From Halovivax gelatinilyticus (GTDB lineage Archaea; Halobacteriota; Halobacteria; Halobacteriales; Natrialbaceae): a stretch of DNA of 64,000 nt. Position 1 is the first letter of the stretch. The number at the start of each line of letters is the position of its first letter. The notes beneath the pieces are model-generated. The model worked only from the letters and a program-made list of their open reading frames with translations. It ran no database searches and had not been told where the DNA came from. Below, piece by piece: positions 27,412 to 36,505 of this stretch. The stretch covers positions 2,493,992-2,557,991 of the forward strand of contig NZ_CP101322.1 in assembly GCF_024300625.1 (NCBI RefSeq). The letters are read 5' to 3'. Both the position numbers and the translations under genes were made by a program.

Positions 27412-27491
27412 TGAGTGATGGACTTCAACCGCCACGACCGTCCAGAACAGTTACCGGTCGATCAATCCGAATTGCGCCGATTTTACTTCGG

Positions 27492-27620
27492 TTGAACGGT
27501 CGGCAGGCCGGGCCTACTTCACCCCTTTTCGGCCCGATCATACGCCTTATCTGGTGGATGTGGCCATTAATTATTACTTACTACTCGTTCGCTGATCTGT
27601 TCGAATTACTGTCAAATTGA
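27492..27620 (+). CDS. Possible small membrane peptide (42 aa, TTG start)
   Basis: A TTG at 27492 would open a 42-codon frame whose product contains SPLFGPIIRLIWWMWPLIIT followed by YYSFADLFELLSN. This is a proline-kinked single membrane helix with a short amphipathic tail, a pattern seen in small haloarchaeal membrane proteins. There is no ATG nearby, and the frame runs open far upstream through hairpin DNA. Support is the hydrophobicity only. Confidence 0.35.
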   Translation: MNGRQAGPTSPLFGPIIRLIWWMWPLIITYYSFADLFELLSN

Positions 27621-27653
27621 CTTCGAGCAAAACGCCGATCGTGGGGTCGATAC

Positions 27654-28049
27654 TCAGGCCGTTCCAGCCAGCTCTTCGGCGACGATCGTCGGGCCCATCG
27701 CCTGCGGATCGATCGCCAGGTCGAGCTGGCCGCGAACGAACTCCGGAACCGAACCGCTCGCGTAGGCGACGATCCGCAGCCGCGTCGTGAGATCTCTGGC
27801 GATCGGAACCGACGTCGCGTCCGCGTACTCGGTAAAGACGTAGAGATCGACGTCCGTGATGCCGGCCGTCTCGAGCGCCGGCCGCGTCGGCGGTTCGTCC
27901 AGTCGCGTAACCGCGACTCCTTCGGCTTCCAGCGCGCCGGCGATCTGGCCGTCGTCCGGACCGGCGACGATCGCGGTCGACGCCGGTTCGTTGCTCGACG
28001 CCCGCGGCTCGTCGTCCGTTCGGTCCGTGGTGTCTGCTGGATTCGTCAT
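27654..28049 (-). CDS. Small conserved protein linked to GMP/CTP synthase genes (DUF7126-like)
   Basis: A 131-residue protein. After an acidic N-terminus it has a receiver/Rossmann-like core: [40 protein letters not shown] and [20 protein letters not shown]. It overlaps the start region of the upstream guaA subunit B by four bases (ATGA-type), so it is translated from the same message. Haloarchaeal genomes often keep this gene beside pyrG and guaA subunit B; I recall the name DUF7126 but am not certain. Function unknown, perhaps regulatory for nucleotide synthesis. Confidence 0.75.
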   Translation of the reverse strand: MTNPADTTDRTDDEPRASSNEPASTAIVAGPDDGQIAGALEAEGVAVTRLDEPPTRPALETAGITDVDLYVFTEYADATSVPIARDLTTRLRIVAYASGSVPEFVRGQLDLAIDPQAMGPTIVAEELAGTA

Positions 28050-28963
28050 TCGTACTCGATCGTCGCCGGTGGCTTGTGCGTCACGTCGTAGACGACGCGC
28101 GCGACGTTCTCGTTCTGACCGGTGATGCGCGACTGGATCCGCTGGAGGGTCTCCCAGTCGAGTTCCTGTGCCCGGGCGGTCATGCCGTCCCGAGAGTCGA
28201 CCGAGCGGACCGAGACGACCCAGCCGTGGACCCGGTTGTCGCCTTTGACGCCCGTCGCCTTGCCGATCACGGCGGCGAGCGCTTGCCAGGGCTCGTACTC
28301 TTCGAGTTCGTCCTCGACGACGTGACAGGCCTCGCGGGCCACCTCGAGTTTCTCGTCGGTCACCTCGCCGATGACGCGGACGGCGAGGCCGGGGCCGGGA
28401 AACGGCATCCGCTCGGCGACGATCTCCTCCAGACCGAGGTGACGAGCCACCTCGCGAACTTCGTCCTTGTAGAGGTCGCGAACCGGTTCGACGATGCCGT
28501 CGAAGTCGACGACGTCCGGGAGGCCGCCAACGTTGTGGTGTGACTTGATTCCGCCTTCGGACTCGATCCGATCGGGGTAGATCGTCCCTTGCACCAGATA
28601 GTCGGCGTCTGCGTCTTTCGCCTCGCGTTCGAACTCGCGGATGAACTCTTCGCCGATGACGGCTCGCTTTTCCTCGGGATCGGTTACGCCGGCGAGCGCG
28701 TCGAGAAACCGCTCCTTTGCGTCGACGATCTGCAACGAGTCCATGTAAGCGAACGTTTCGCGAATCTGGTCGGTCTCGCCCTTTCGCATCAGGCCGGTGT
28801 CTACGTAGACAGGCGTCAGTTGTTCACCGATCGCCTCGTAGGCGAGAGCGGCCGAGACGGACGAGTCGACCCCGCCGGAGAGGCCGATGACGGCATTGGC
28901 GTCGCCGATTTCGTCTGCGATCTCGTCTATCGCCTGCGGGACGAAGGTCTCGACGTCGACCAT
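28046..28963 (-). CDS. guaAb: GMP synthase subunit B (ATP pyrophosphatase subunit)
   Basis: A 305-residue protein of the split archaeal GMP synthase. The PP-loop [20 protein letters not shown] binds [13 protein letters not shown] and [16 protein letters not shown] and the C-terminal DSRDGMTAR and KPPATIEYE match the GuaA synthetase and dimerisation domains. It amidates XMP using ammonia from the separate glutaminase subunit (GuaAa), which is not in this window. Start and pyrG stop share one base, and the next small gene overlaps its end, so the three form an operon. Confidence 0.95.
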   Translation of the reverse strand: MVDVETFVPQAIDEIADEIGDANAVIGLSGGVDSSVSAALAYEAIGEQLTPVYVDTGLMRKGETDQIRETFAYMDSLQIVDAKERFLDALAGVTDPEEKRAVIGEEFIREFEREAKDADADYLVQGTIYPDRIESEGGIKSHHNVGGLPDVVDFDGIVEPVRDLYKDEVREVARHLGLEEIVAERMPFPGPGLAVRVIGEVTDEKLEVAREACHVVEDELEEYEPWQALAAVIGKATGVKGDNRVHGWVVSVRSVDSRDGMTARAQELDWETLQRIQSRITGQNENVARVVYDVTHKPPATIEYE

Positions 28964-30642
28964 CAGGCGCTCACCTCCGTGTCGCGGACCGATTCACGGT
29001 CGTCGGCAGACTGGCTGTCGTCGGCGCCGTCGACGACGGCCTCGACGAACCCGACGAACGGCGGGCTCGGGTCGTCCGGCCGGGAGCTGTACTCGGGGTG
29101 GAACTGGGTGCCGAGGAAGAACGGGTGGCCCTCGAGTTCGAGGATCTCCATTCGGTTACCCGCTGTGCCGGAGAAGACCATCGGTTCGTCGTCGAAGTCG
29201 TCGAAGTACTCGGGGTTGACCTCGTACCGGTGGCGGTGGCGCTCCGTACAGGACGTATCGCCGTAGAGGTCGTACGCCAGCGTCTCCGGTTCGATGACGG
29301 TCGTGTGCTCGCCTAGGCGCATCGTCCCGCCCATGTTCTCGACCTCGTACTGCTCCGGGAGGATGTCGATGACCGGGTGTGGCGTGTCGGCTTCCATCTC
29401 GGCGGAGTGGGCCTCGTCGTAGCCCAGGACGTTGCGGGCGTACTCGACGACGGCCATCTGGAAGCCCAGACAGAGCCCGAGGAAGGGGACGTCGTTCTCG
29501 CGAGCGTACTGGACCGCCTCGATCTTTCCTTCGGTGCCGCGCATCCCGAAGCCGCCGGGGACGATGATCCCGTCCGCGCCGTTTAACCGTTCGACGTGGT
29601 GGTCGGCCATCTCGTCGGCGTCGACCCAGCGAGTCTCGACGTCGACGCCGAGTTCGAATCCGGCGTGTTTTAACGACTCGTGAATCGACATGTAGGCGTC
29701 TTCGAGGTCGTACTTGCCGACGAGGGCCACTTCGACGGTTCCGGACTTCTCGGTCGTGACGATCTCGCGCCACTCGCTGGCGCGTTCGCCCTGCGGAAGC
29801 GCTTCCGCCGCGAGGCCGAGTCGTTCGAGTACGTACTGATCCAGCCCCTCCTCCTCGACGACGAGCGGGACGTGGTAGATGTCCTCGACGTCCGGGTTCG
29901 AGAAGACCGCCTCGGTCGGGATGTCACAGAAGAGTGCGATCTTCTCTTTCGTCGCCGGATCGAGTTTGTTCGGACTCCGTCCGACGATGACGTCCGGGTG
30001 GAGACCGATCGAGCGAACCTCCTTGACGGAGTGCTGGGTCGGTTTCGTCTTCTGCTCGCCGTTCTTCGAGTACGGGACGAGCGTGACGTGGATGAACAGG
30101 ACGCTCTCTTCGGATTCTTCGTGGGCGAACTGGCGCAGCGCTTCGAGGTAGGGCATTCCCTCGATGTCGCCGACCGTGCCGCCGACCTCGACGATGCAGA
30201 CGTCGCTCCCGTCGGCCGCCTCGCGAATGCGTCGCTTGATGTCGTCCGTGATGTGCGGGATGATCTGGACCGTCTTGCCCAGGTAGTCGCCGGCCCGCTC
30301 CTTCTCGATGACGTGCTGGTAGGTCTTGCCCGTCGTCACGTTGTGGTCCGAGGTCATGTCGATCCCGAGAAACCGCTCGTAGTTCCCCAGGTCGAGGTCG
30401 ACCTCGCCACCGTCTTTGAGTACGTACACTTCCCCGTGCTGGAAGGGATTCATCGTCCCCGCGTCGACGTTCAGGTAGGGATCGATCTTCACCGCGGTCA
30501 CGTCGAACCCGGCGTTTTCGAGCAGTCGGCCGGTGCTCGCGGCCGTGATGCCCTTCCCGAGTCCCGACATAACGCCGCCGGTGACGAAAATGAACTTCCT
30601 TCCCAGCGAGGGATCGTAATCGGTGTCCGATTCCGTCGGCAT
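28963..30642 (-). CDS. pyrG: CTP synthase
   Basis: A 559-residue enzyme converting UTP to CTP with ATP and glutamine. The N-terminal synthetase domain shows [40 protein letters not shown] and [20 protein letters not shown]. The C-terminal amidotransferase domain has [20 protein letters not shown] (nucleophile Cys) and [12 protein letters not shown]. The start at 30642 ([17 protein letters not shown]) is family-like; a longer frame adds unrelated residues. First gene of the pyrG-guaAb-small gene operon. Confidence 0.97.
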   Translation of the reverse strand: MPTESDTDYDPSLGRKFIFVTGGVMSGLGKGITAASTGRLLENAGFDVTAVKIDPYLNVDAGTMNPFQHGEVYVLKDGGEVDLDLGNYERFLGIDMTSDHNVTTGKTYQHVIEKERAGDYLGKTVQIIPHITDDIKRRIREAADGSDVCIVEVGGTVGDIEGMPYLEALRQFAHEESEESVLFIHVTLVPYSKNGEQKTKPTQHSVKEVRSIGLHPDVIVGRSPNKLDPATKEKIALFCDIPTEAVFSNPDVEDIYHVPLVVEEEGLDQYVLERLGLAAEALPQGERASEWREIVTTEKSGTVEVALVGKYDLEDAYMSIHESLKHAGFELGVDVETRWVDADEMADHHVERLNGADGIIVPGGFGMRGTEGKIEAVQYARENDVPFLGLCLGFQMAVVEYARNVLGYDEAHSAEMEADTPHPVIDILPEQYEVENMGGTMRLGEHTTVIEPETLAYDLYGDTSCTERHRHRYEVNPEYFDDFDDEPMVFSGTAGNRMEILELEGHPFFLGTQFHPEYSSRPDDPSPPFVGFVEAVVDGADDSQSADDRESVRDTEVSA

Positions 30643-30872
30643 ACCGACTCTGCGCGGGTCCGGTTGAAAACGATTTCGGAGAGCCACCGTGCGTGCGATA
30701 GTATCGCTTCCGAGCGCATCGGTTGGTCTGGGCCTCGCATTACCGTGCGTCTCGCGAACGGTGTCTCGCTGGCTTTCGGAATCGTTCCGTATCGACAACC
30801 AGTGGCTCGAGTTGTCACTGTCTGATCAGCCATCGATCCGCAGTCCACTAGAGTAAGTGCGACGGCCGAGCG

Positions 30873-31148
30873 CTACGGTTCGACGTACCGCTCGACCCAC
30901 TCCTGACGGTTTTCGAGCGCGCGTTTGCCACTCGGCGTCAGCGCGTAGTAGTTCGTCCGTCGGTCGAGCTGGCCCTTCTCGACGAGGCCCTGTTCGACCA
31001 GGGCGTCGAGGTTTGGGTAGAGCCGCCCGTGGGTTACGGGCTGGTCGACGTAGTCGTTTATCACGTCGAGTATCTCCTGACCGGACGGCCGGTCCATGCC
31101 GGTGATGACGTACAGCAGGTCGCGTTGAAAGCCGGTGAGCTGATCCAT
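30873..31148 (-). CDS. PadR-family transcriptional regulator
   Basis: A 91-residue winged-helix regulator: QLTGFQRDLLYVITGMDRPS, GQEILDVINDY, HGRLYPNLDALVEQGLVEKG and LDRRTNYYALTPSGKRALEN. The HGRLYPNLDALVEQGLV region is the recognition helix and wing of the PadR fold. It lacks the long C-terminal dimerisation helix, typical of the short haloarchaeal type. Start at 31148 (MDQL). Two copies of acgaactagt lie 23 and 56 bases upstream, one inside a near-perfect palindrome, which suggests self-regulation. Confidence 0.9.
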   Translation of the reverse strand: MDQLTGFQRDLLYVITGMDRPSGQEILDVINDYVDQPVTHGRLYPNLDALVEQGLVEKGQLDRRTNYYALTPSGKRALENRQEWVERYVEP

Positions 31149-31170
31149 GTGACTCAGAAATCGATGGTTC

Positions 31171-31218
31171 ACGAACTAGTGTCTTTGTTATGCGATATGT
31201 ACGACGAACTAGTACGTC
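31171..31218. promoter_or_regulatory. Repeated operator-like sites upstream of padR
   Basis: The 10-mer ACGAACTAGT occurs at 31171-31180 and 31204-31213. The second copy sits in the 16-base GACGAACTAGTACGTC (31203-31218), palindromic except for one base pair. An AT-rich promoter-like stretch (catatcgcataac on the minus strand) lies between the two sites. This layout fits repression by a dimeric regulator such as the adjacent PadR. Confidence 0.6.
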
Positions 31219-31361
31219 CAAACATCGCGTATGGGTGCCCGAAACGGCCTGGTACGGGCCGTAATACCCGACTTTGGGGGGTTTAATTTCGAGCGCCTGT
31301 CAACCGCTCGTCCGAGCGTCGCAGCCGGACCCTTTTTCGCTCGCCGCCCGTATCGGCGCGT

Positions 31362-31925
31362 ATGACCGACGATTCCCTCGCCTGGGAGACGCGCGATCGG
31401 ACGGTAGCGTACTCCTGTCCCGGATTCGATGTGATTACCGAGGACGTCCGGCTGCCCGACGGAACGGAGACCGACTTCGACTACCTCTCCGAACCCGAGA
31501 GCGTGGCGATCCTTCCGCTCACCCCCGACGGATCGGTCGTCGCGATCGAGGAGTGGCGCCAGGCTGTCGGTCGCGTGAACCTGGGCATTCCCGTCGGCGG
31601 CGTCGAACCCGACGATACCGACCTGGAGGCATCCGCTCGCCGGGAACTCACGGAGGAGACGGGATACGAAGCCGAGCGGATCGAATCGCTCTGTACGGTC
31701 GAGCCCGCGAACGGTCTCGCCGACAGCGTCACGCACTTCTTCGTCGCGAGGGGGTGTCGACCGACGGCCGAGCAGGACTTAGACGCCGACGAGACGATTC
31801 GCGTCGAAGAGCGCTCGCTCGAATCGCTCGAACGCGCCGCGCTCTCTGGCGAACTCAGCGATGCCAGGCCGGTGCTGGCCATCGCGTACTATCGGCTCGC
31901 AGAATCTTCCGACGTCGGCGAGTGA
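31362..31925 (+). CDS. Nudix hydrolase (ADP-ribose pyrophosphatase-like)
   Basis: A 187-residue protein with a full Nudix box in GGVEPDDTDLEASARRELTE and the following ETGYEAE (GX5EX7REUXEEXGU). The upstream VAILPLTPDGSVVAIEEWRQ and downstream VEPANGLADSVTHFFVARGC fit the ADP-ribose or nucleoside-diphosphate-sugar pyrophosphatase group. Such enzymes clear toxic nucleotide sugars with Mg2+. Substrate not certain. Confidence 0.88.
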   Translation: MTDDSLAWETRDRTVAYSCPGFDVITEDVRLPDGTETDFDYLSEPESVAILPLTPDGSVVAIEEWRQAVGRVNLGIPVGGVEPDDTDLEASARRELTEETGYEAERIESLCTVEPANGLADSVTHFFVARGCRPTAEQDLDADETIRVEERSLESLERAALSGELSDARPVLAIAYYRLAESSDVGE

Positions 31926-32022
31926 GAGCTCTCGGCACCGAAGACGAATAACGGACACGTCGCTCGTGCGGCGAGCGCGGGTCGAAAAATAACCGAAGCG
32001 TCACGTCGTGCCGATCGAACGC

Positions 32023-33429
32023 TTAGATCAGCGCGCCGATCGACGGTGCGGCGTCGTCAGCTTCGTCGTCATCGTCCATCTCGTCGTCATCGTCCATCTC
32101 GTCGTCATCCATTTCGTCATCGTCCATCTCTTCGTCATCCGTTTCGTCGTCGACCTCATCGTCCTCTAGTTCCTGTTCGAGCTGGTCTGCGTCGAGCGTG
32201 ACGGTGTCTGCACTCCCGTCAGAGATCACCATCGACGTGGCACTGGCCATCTCGATGGTCTCCGTTTCGCCCACGTCGTTCTCTTCGTCGTCGACGGCGT
32301 CATCATCATCCATCTCGTCGTCATCCGTTTCCTCGTCGTCCATCTCGTCATCATCGACGCCGTTGTCCTCATCGTCGACGCCAGCTTCGTCATCCATTTC
32401 GTCATCGTCCATCTCTTCGTCATCGACTTCTTCGTCGTCAGCCTCTTCGTCCTCCTCTTCGTGGTCCTGCAGCGTGTCGATCGTGAAGGACTCGACGGTC
32501 ACGTCCTCGATGTCGAACTGTTCGATGGTCAGGTGGTCGAGTTCCTGAACGTCGTTGTCCTCGTCGTCGACGCCGTTGTCGTCATCGACTGCTTCGTCAT
32601 CCATTTCGTCATCGTCCATCTCTTCGTCGTCATCGACGCCGTTGTCCTCGTCGTCGGCGGCGTCTTCGTCATCCGCCTCGTCGTTGTCGTCGTCATCGTC
32701 GTCGAACAGTCCACCGAACCAGTCGCTGATTCGGTCGACGATGCCGTCGTCCTCACCGACTTCGAGGTCCTCTAGCATCATCTGGTCGACGTTCATCTCT
32801 TCGATCGTCAGATCCTGGACGTCGAGTTCGGATGCATCCTCGTCGAGGACGGTGTCTTCGTCATCCATCTCGTCGTCATCCATTTCCTCGTCGTCCATCT
32901 CGTCATCGTCGACGCCGTTCTCTTCGTCGTCGACGGCGTCTTCGTCATCCATCTCGTCGTCATCCATCTCTTCGTCGTCCATCTCGTCGATCTCGCCCTC
33001 TTCGAAGTCTCCGATGGAGACGTCCTCGAGTTCGAGCGATTCGATCTCGATGTCGGAGATCGTGACGTCTTCGATCACGTCGTTCTCTTCGGCGTCGTCG
33101 GCGCCGTTGTCGTCATCGGCGGCATCTTCGTCGTCGACGTCGTTCTCGTCCGTATCTACGTCGTCTTCGTCGTCCGCGTCGTCATCGAGTTCCTCCTCGA
33201 GTTCTTCGCGGTCTTCGACGTGGAGTTCATCGACGTTGAGTTCCTCGATCGTCACGTTCTCGACCGTGACGTCGTCGAAGGATAGTTCGCCCACCTGTAC
33301 GTTTTCGAGCGTCGCGCTCATCTCTCCGGTGTCTTCACCGCCCGCGGCCGCCGTCGCCATTCCCGGTCCGGACAGAGCGACGGTTAGCGCGATGAGTACG
33401 ACACCGATTGCCTGTAGTCGTGAGACCAT
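32023..33429 (-). CDS. Exported, extremely acidic protein with pentapeptide-period blocks
   Basis: A 468-residue protein with a Sec-type signal (MVSRLQAIGVVLIALTVALS, cleavage near AAAG at 27-31). The mature chain is dominated by Asp and Glu. Five hydrophobic-patterned blocks (about residues 39-73, 119-145, 201-226, 297-322, 389-420) alternate with linkers made of DDDEMDDE-type repeats. In blocks 1-4 hydrophobic residues occur strictly at positions i and i+2 of a five-residue period, e.g. DVTVENVTIEELNVDELHVE. That matches the register of pentapeptide-repeat beta-helices, though the residues are not the canonical A(D/N)LXX. One aromatic stretch, DRISDWFGGLF (about 232-242), stands out. Possible surface, cation-binding or spacer role; unknown. 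Confidence 0.8.
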   Translation of the reverse strand: MVSRLQAIGVVLIALTVALSGPGMATAAAGGEDTGEMSATLENVQVGELSFDDVTVENVTIEELNVDELHVEDREELEEELDDDADDEDDVDTDENDVDDEDAADDDNGADDAEENDVIEDVTISDIEIESLELEDVSIGDFEEGEIDEMDDEEMDDDEMDDEDAVDDEENGVDDDEMDDEEMDDDEMDDEDTVLDEDASELDVQDLTIEEMNVDQMMLEDLEVGEDDGIVDRISDWFGGLFDDDDDDNDEADDEDAADDEDNGVDDDEEMDDDEMDDEAVDDDNGVDDEDNDVQELDHLTIEQFDIEDVTVESFTIDTLQDHEEEDEEADDEEVDDEEMDDDEMDDEAGVDDEDNGVDDDEMDDEETDDDEMDDDDAVDDEENDVGETETIEMASATSMVISDGSADTVTLDADQLEQELEDDEVDDETDDEEMDDDEMDDDEMDDDDEMDDDDEADDAAPSIGALI

Positions 33430-33788
33430 ACGGGCCCATCAAACCCAGGTATCGGGCTAAAACGCACAGACTGTTTCACCCCCTTCCCGAAGAAAGGACG
33501 AATTTGAGCGGGAGGGGTACGAAGTAACCCCGTATTCATGGATCGGGCCGTTGGCGGTCGTTCCGACTCGAAGCAGGTGGTGGATACGGCCGACCCGGCG
33601 ATACGCGGGACGGTCTTCGGTTTCGAATCGTAATCGACGCTTCAGCGCCACCGTCGTCTGATCGGTCTCGACACGGTCGTCCGATCGATCTCGATGCCGA
33701 GCCGAACCGATCGACTCGCGGAGCCGTCGATACCGTTCGACGCCGGCCAGAACGCAACGTTTACCGACGGCGCCACGTCAGGACACTC
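33430..33788. other. Intergenic region between acidic protein gene and tgtA
   Basis: Holds the promoters of two divergent genes. A short inverted repeat (ggggt ... acccc, about 33507-33524) lies upstream of the acidic protein gene. A TATA-like cgtttacc (about 33759-33766) precedes tgtA by about 25 bases. Frames of 31 codons (plus) and 64 codons (minus) exist but show no protein-like features. Confidence 0.55.
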
Positions 33789-35267
33789 ATGCGCGAGTGT
33801 TTCGAGGTCCGAACCGTCGACGCCGGGGGCCGTATCGGTGAACTCTCGGTTCCGCGGGCCGGGACGACGATCGAGACGCCGGTGCTCTTACCCGTAATTA
33901 ACCCACACCTCGACACCCTCTTACCGCGGCGACTCGCCGACGAATTCGGTGCCGAGGCGCTCATAACGAACGCGTACATCTTTCACGGCTCTGAGGACTT
34001 TCGAGAGCGGGCGCTCGAAGACGGACTCCACGACGTCCTCGACTTTCCAGGGGTAATCATGACCGATTCGGGCTCGTTCCAGCTGGCCGAGTACGGTGAA
34101 ATCGACGTTACCACGGAGGAAATCATCGACTTCCAGGCGTCGATCGGCTCCGACATCGCGACGCCGGTCGACATCCCGACGCCCCCGGACGTCCCCAGAG
34201 ACCGGGCCGAATCCGAACTGGAGACGACCCGTGAGCGACTCGAACTCGCCGCGTCGATCGAGACCGGCGACATGCTCGTCACCGCACCGGTCCAGGGGTC
34301 GACGTACCCCGATCTCCGGGAGGCCGCCGGGGCGCACGCGGCCGCCACCACTCTCGACGTCTTCCCGATCGGCGCGGTCGTTCCGCTCTTGAACGAGTAC
34401 CGTTACGCCGACGTGGTCGACGTCGTCGCCGCCGCCAAGCGCGGACTCGGCACCGACGCGCCGGTCCACCTCTTTGGCGCCGGCCATCCGATGATGTTCG
34501 CCCTCGCCGTCGCGATGGGCTGTGACCTCTTCGACTCGGCCGCCTACGCGCTCTACGCACGCGACGACCGGTATCTCACGGTTCGCGGAACCCGACACGT
34601 AGACGACCTAGAGCACCTGCCGTGTTCGTGTCCGGTCTGTCTCGAACACGGGGCGGATGGGCTCGCCTCCCTCCCCGACGATCGCCGGGAAACGGCGTTG
34701 GCCGCCCACAACCTCCACGTGAGTTTCGCGGAGATCAGGCGGATCAAGGCCGCGATCCGGGCAGGCAACCTCCTCGAACTGGTCGACGAGCGCGCACGGG
34801 CCCACCCGGCGATGCTCGACGGCTATCGGGCGCTGCTCGATCACGCAGACCAGCTAGAGCGCACCGATCCGGCCTCGAAGGGGACCTTCTTCTACACCTC
34901 CCACGAGAGCGCCCACAGACCGGAGGTCCGACGCCACCACGACCGCCTCGACCGACTCTCGGTTCCGGACCGGCTCTTTCTCTCCCAGTCCGGTGACGAT
35001 CCGCTCGAACCGTACGACGAAACCTGGCGCGTCGTCCCGCCGTTCGGACCGTTTCCGCGCGCGCTGTCGAAGAGCTACCCCGTAAACGCTGAGGTGCCCG
35101 ACCGGACCGATCGATCGGCGATCGAAGCCGCCGCACGCGGCGTGAAACGTCTGGTCGAGGAGAATCCGGAGACGTCGGTCGGCCTCGGTCACGAGGGGTG
35201 GCCGCGTGACGTCCTCGAATCGCTTTCCGATCGGGTCGAACTCGTCGATCAGTCGGGTGCCGACTGA
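33789..35267 (+). CDS. tgtA: tRNA-guanine(15) transglycosylase (archaeosine pathway)
   Basis: A 492-residue enzyme replacing guanine-15 of tRNA with preQ0, the first tRNA step to archaeosine. The TIM-barrel domain shows [39 protein letters not shown] (the catalytic Asp region) and [14 protein letters not shown]. The zinc motif is [12 protein letters not shown] with the later AAHNLHVSF histidine. The C-terminal part is shorter than in TgtA with a PUA domain; PUA is instead found in ArcS (36506). The leader is likely absent. It heads a run of genes ending with arcS. Confidence 0.96.
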   Translation: MRECFEVRTVDAGGRIGELSVPRAGTTIETPVLLPVINPHLDTLLPRRLADEFGAEALITNAYIFHGSEDFRERALEDGLHDVLDFPGVIMTDSGSFQLAEYGEIDVTTEEIIDFQASIGSDIATPVDIPTPPDVPRDRAESELETTRERLELAASIETGDMLVTAPVQGSTYPDLREAAGAHAAATTLDVFPIGAVVPLLNEYRYADVVDVVAAAKRGLGTDAPVHLFGAGHPMMFALAVAMGCDLFDSAAYALYARDDRYLTVRGTRHVDDLEHLPCSCPVCLEHGADGLASLPDDRRETALAAHNLHVSFAEIRRIKAAIRAGNLLELVDERARAHPAMLDGYRALLDHADQLERTDPASKGTFFYTSHESAHRPEVRRHHDRLDRLSVPDRLFLSQSGDDPLEPYDETWRVVPPFGPFPRALSKSYPVNAEVPDRTDRSAIEAAARGVKRLVEENPETSVGLGHEGWPRDVLESLSDRVELVDQSGAD

Positions 35268-35383
35268 CTTCCGGGTTGCGCGCTTGCCTCGGTCACTTCT
35301 CTACGAGTCGGCGTCGACGGGCGTCGTTCTCGTTCGAGTCGGATAGAAACACCGAATAGGGAGGACTCGCCTCTCTCGGAACG

Positions 35384-35812
35384 ATGCGCGAACAGGCCGT
35401 CGATCTGTGGGACGCCGTCCGGACGCTGGATCCGGAGACGCTGTCGAGCGTCGAGCTCGCGGCGGTGGTCGCCGGTGCGGTCGTGGCGGTCATCCTCGTC
35501 GGTTGGCTCTTCGTGCGGTTCCGGCGCTGGTGGCGCGTCCGTCGCGAGCGTCGTCGCTCGTGGAACCGCCACGCCGACGCCCAGGACCGCGAGCCGCCGG
35601 TCTCCGTCGGCGAGACGTACACGGTGGCGATCCAGGAGTTTTCACACCACCACTCCGGCGAACGACACGCCGTCGCCAAAATCGAGGGATTCGTCGTCTT
35701 CGTCAGAGACGTTCCGCGGACCATCTCACCGACGGAGACGATTCGCGTCTCGATCCTCTCGTTCAACCGCGGGCGGACCTCGGCGACCGCGACGTTCGTC
35801 GAGCGAACTTAA
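35384..35812 (+). CDS. Membrane-anchored TRAM domain protein
   Basis: A 142-residue protein. One helix (VELAAVVAGAVVAVILVGWL, about residues 26-45) is followed by a basic patch (FRRWWRVRRERRRSWNRH) and a TRAM domain: VGETYTVAIQEFSHHHSGER, AVAKIEGFVVFVRDVP, and VRVSIL-like RVSILSFNRGRTSATATFVE. TRAM is a small beta-barrel that binds RNA; free-standing archaeal TRAM proteins act as RNA chaperones. Here it seems tethered to the membrane. Its position between tgtA and arcS is suggestive of RNA work but not proof. Confidence 0.82.
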   Translation: MREQAVDLWDAVRTLDPETLSSVELAAVVAGAVVAVILVGWLFVRFRRWWRVRRERRRSWNRHADAQDREPPVSVGETYTVAIQEFSHHHSGERHAVAKIEGFVVFVRDVPRTISPTETIRVSILSFNRGRTSATATFVERT

Positions 35813-35976
35813 CGCTCGTCGACGTTGACCGTCTTCGCACGTGTCGATGCCGCGTGCTGGGGCTGACTTCCCTTTACACCAACACGAGTGATCGAGTCAC
35901 GTTCAGGCCGCGAACGTCCGCCAGACCGTGGCGAATACCCCCGCAATTTTTGGCGGTCCGCTGAGTTGGAGCGGCC

Positions 35977-36435
35977 ATGGATCGAGGACTGATCGTCGTC
36001 GGCGACACTGACCGCCACCGGGCGCTGCTCGAGACGGCCGGGGAGTTCGCCGTCGGTTCCGGCGCCGAACTGGTATTGCTGTCAACACTTCGACAGAGCG
36101 AGTACGAAGACGACCGCGACGCGCTCCAGGGGTTCGAACGGATCGAGGGGGCGAGCTACGGTATCGACACGTTCCGGAACAACCTCACCCAGAAAGCCCA
36201 GGCGCTGGCGAACGAGACGATCGCCGATCTCGACGTCGACTACGAGATCGAACCGCGCGTCGTCGAGGATCGCTCGCTCGCCGAAGAGATTCTGGCGGTC
36301 GCAGACCAGGCCGACGTCGATCACATCTTCATCGTCGGCCAGAAGCGCTCCCCGACGGGGAAGGCGATCTTCGGCAACGTCGCCCAGTCGGTTATTCTCG
36401 GCTTCGACGGACGGGTCACCGTCGACCTCGAGTGA
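35977..36435 (+). CDS. Universal stress protein family (UspA-like)
   Basis: A 152-residue single-domain Usp: GLIVVGDTDRHRALLETAGE at the start, helix pairs through residue 110, then HIFIVGQKRSPTGKAIFGNV with AQSVI, matching the Gx2Gx9G-type nucleotide site in degenerate form. Located between the TRAM gene and arcS, same strand. Function by family only. Confidence 0.85.
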   Translation: MDRGLIVVGDTDRHRALLETAGEFAVGSGAELVLLSTLRQSEYEDDRDALQGFERIEGASYGIDTFRNNLTQKAQALANETIADLDVDYEIEPRVVEDRSLAEEILAVADQADVDHIFIVGQKRSPTGKAIFGNVAQSVILGFDGRVTVDLE

Positions 36436-36505
36436 CCGCACGGCCGAGTAACTCCGGCCGATCGAGTTTCGATACGCTCTTTCGCGTGCTGGTCTCAGAT
36501 ACCGT

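Larger units (their letters stand above)
27082..27653. other. 572-bp intergenic region with short repeats and hairpins
   Basis: No confident large gene. It holds an imperfect 21-base direct repeat (tctacgtactacc at 27206-27218 and 27227-27239), a strong hairpin at 27279-27312, weaker hairpins at 27357-27392 and 27397-27411, and a possible 42-residue membrane peptide at 27492-27620. A minus-strand frame of 61 codons (27243-27428) spans the hairpins but looks non-coding. Confidence 0.6.

Noticed and set aside
27279-27480. SRP RNA or RNase P RNA gene
   Set aside because: The SRP domain IV loop (GGAAG...AGCA type) and the RNase P GAGGAAAGUC core are not present.
32198-33460. Long serine-rich open frames on the plus strand opposite the acidic protein
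   Set aside because: They are the complement of Asp/Glu codon repeats; the minus frame has the signal peptide and patterned blocks.
33457-33651. 64-codon minus frame upstream of the acidic protein
   Set aside because: Basic composition unlike haloarchaeal proteins and no motif; it overlaps the promoter region.
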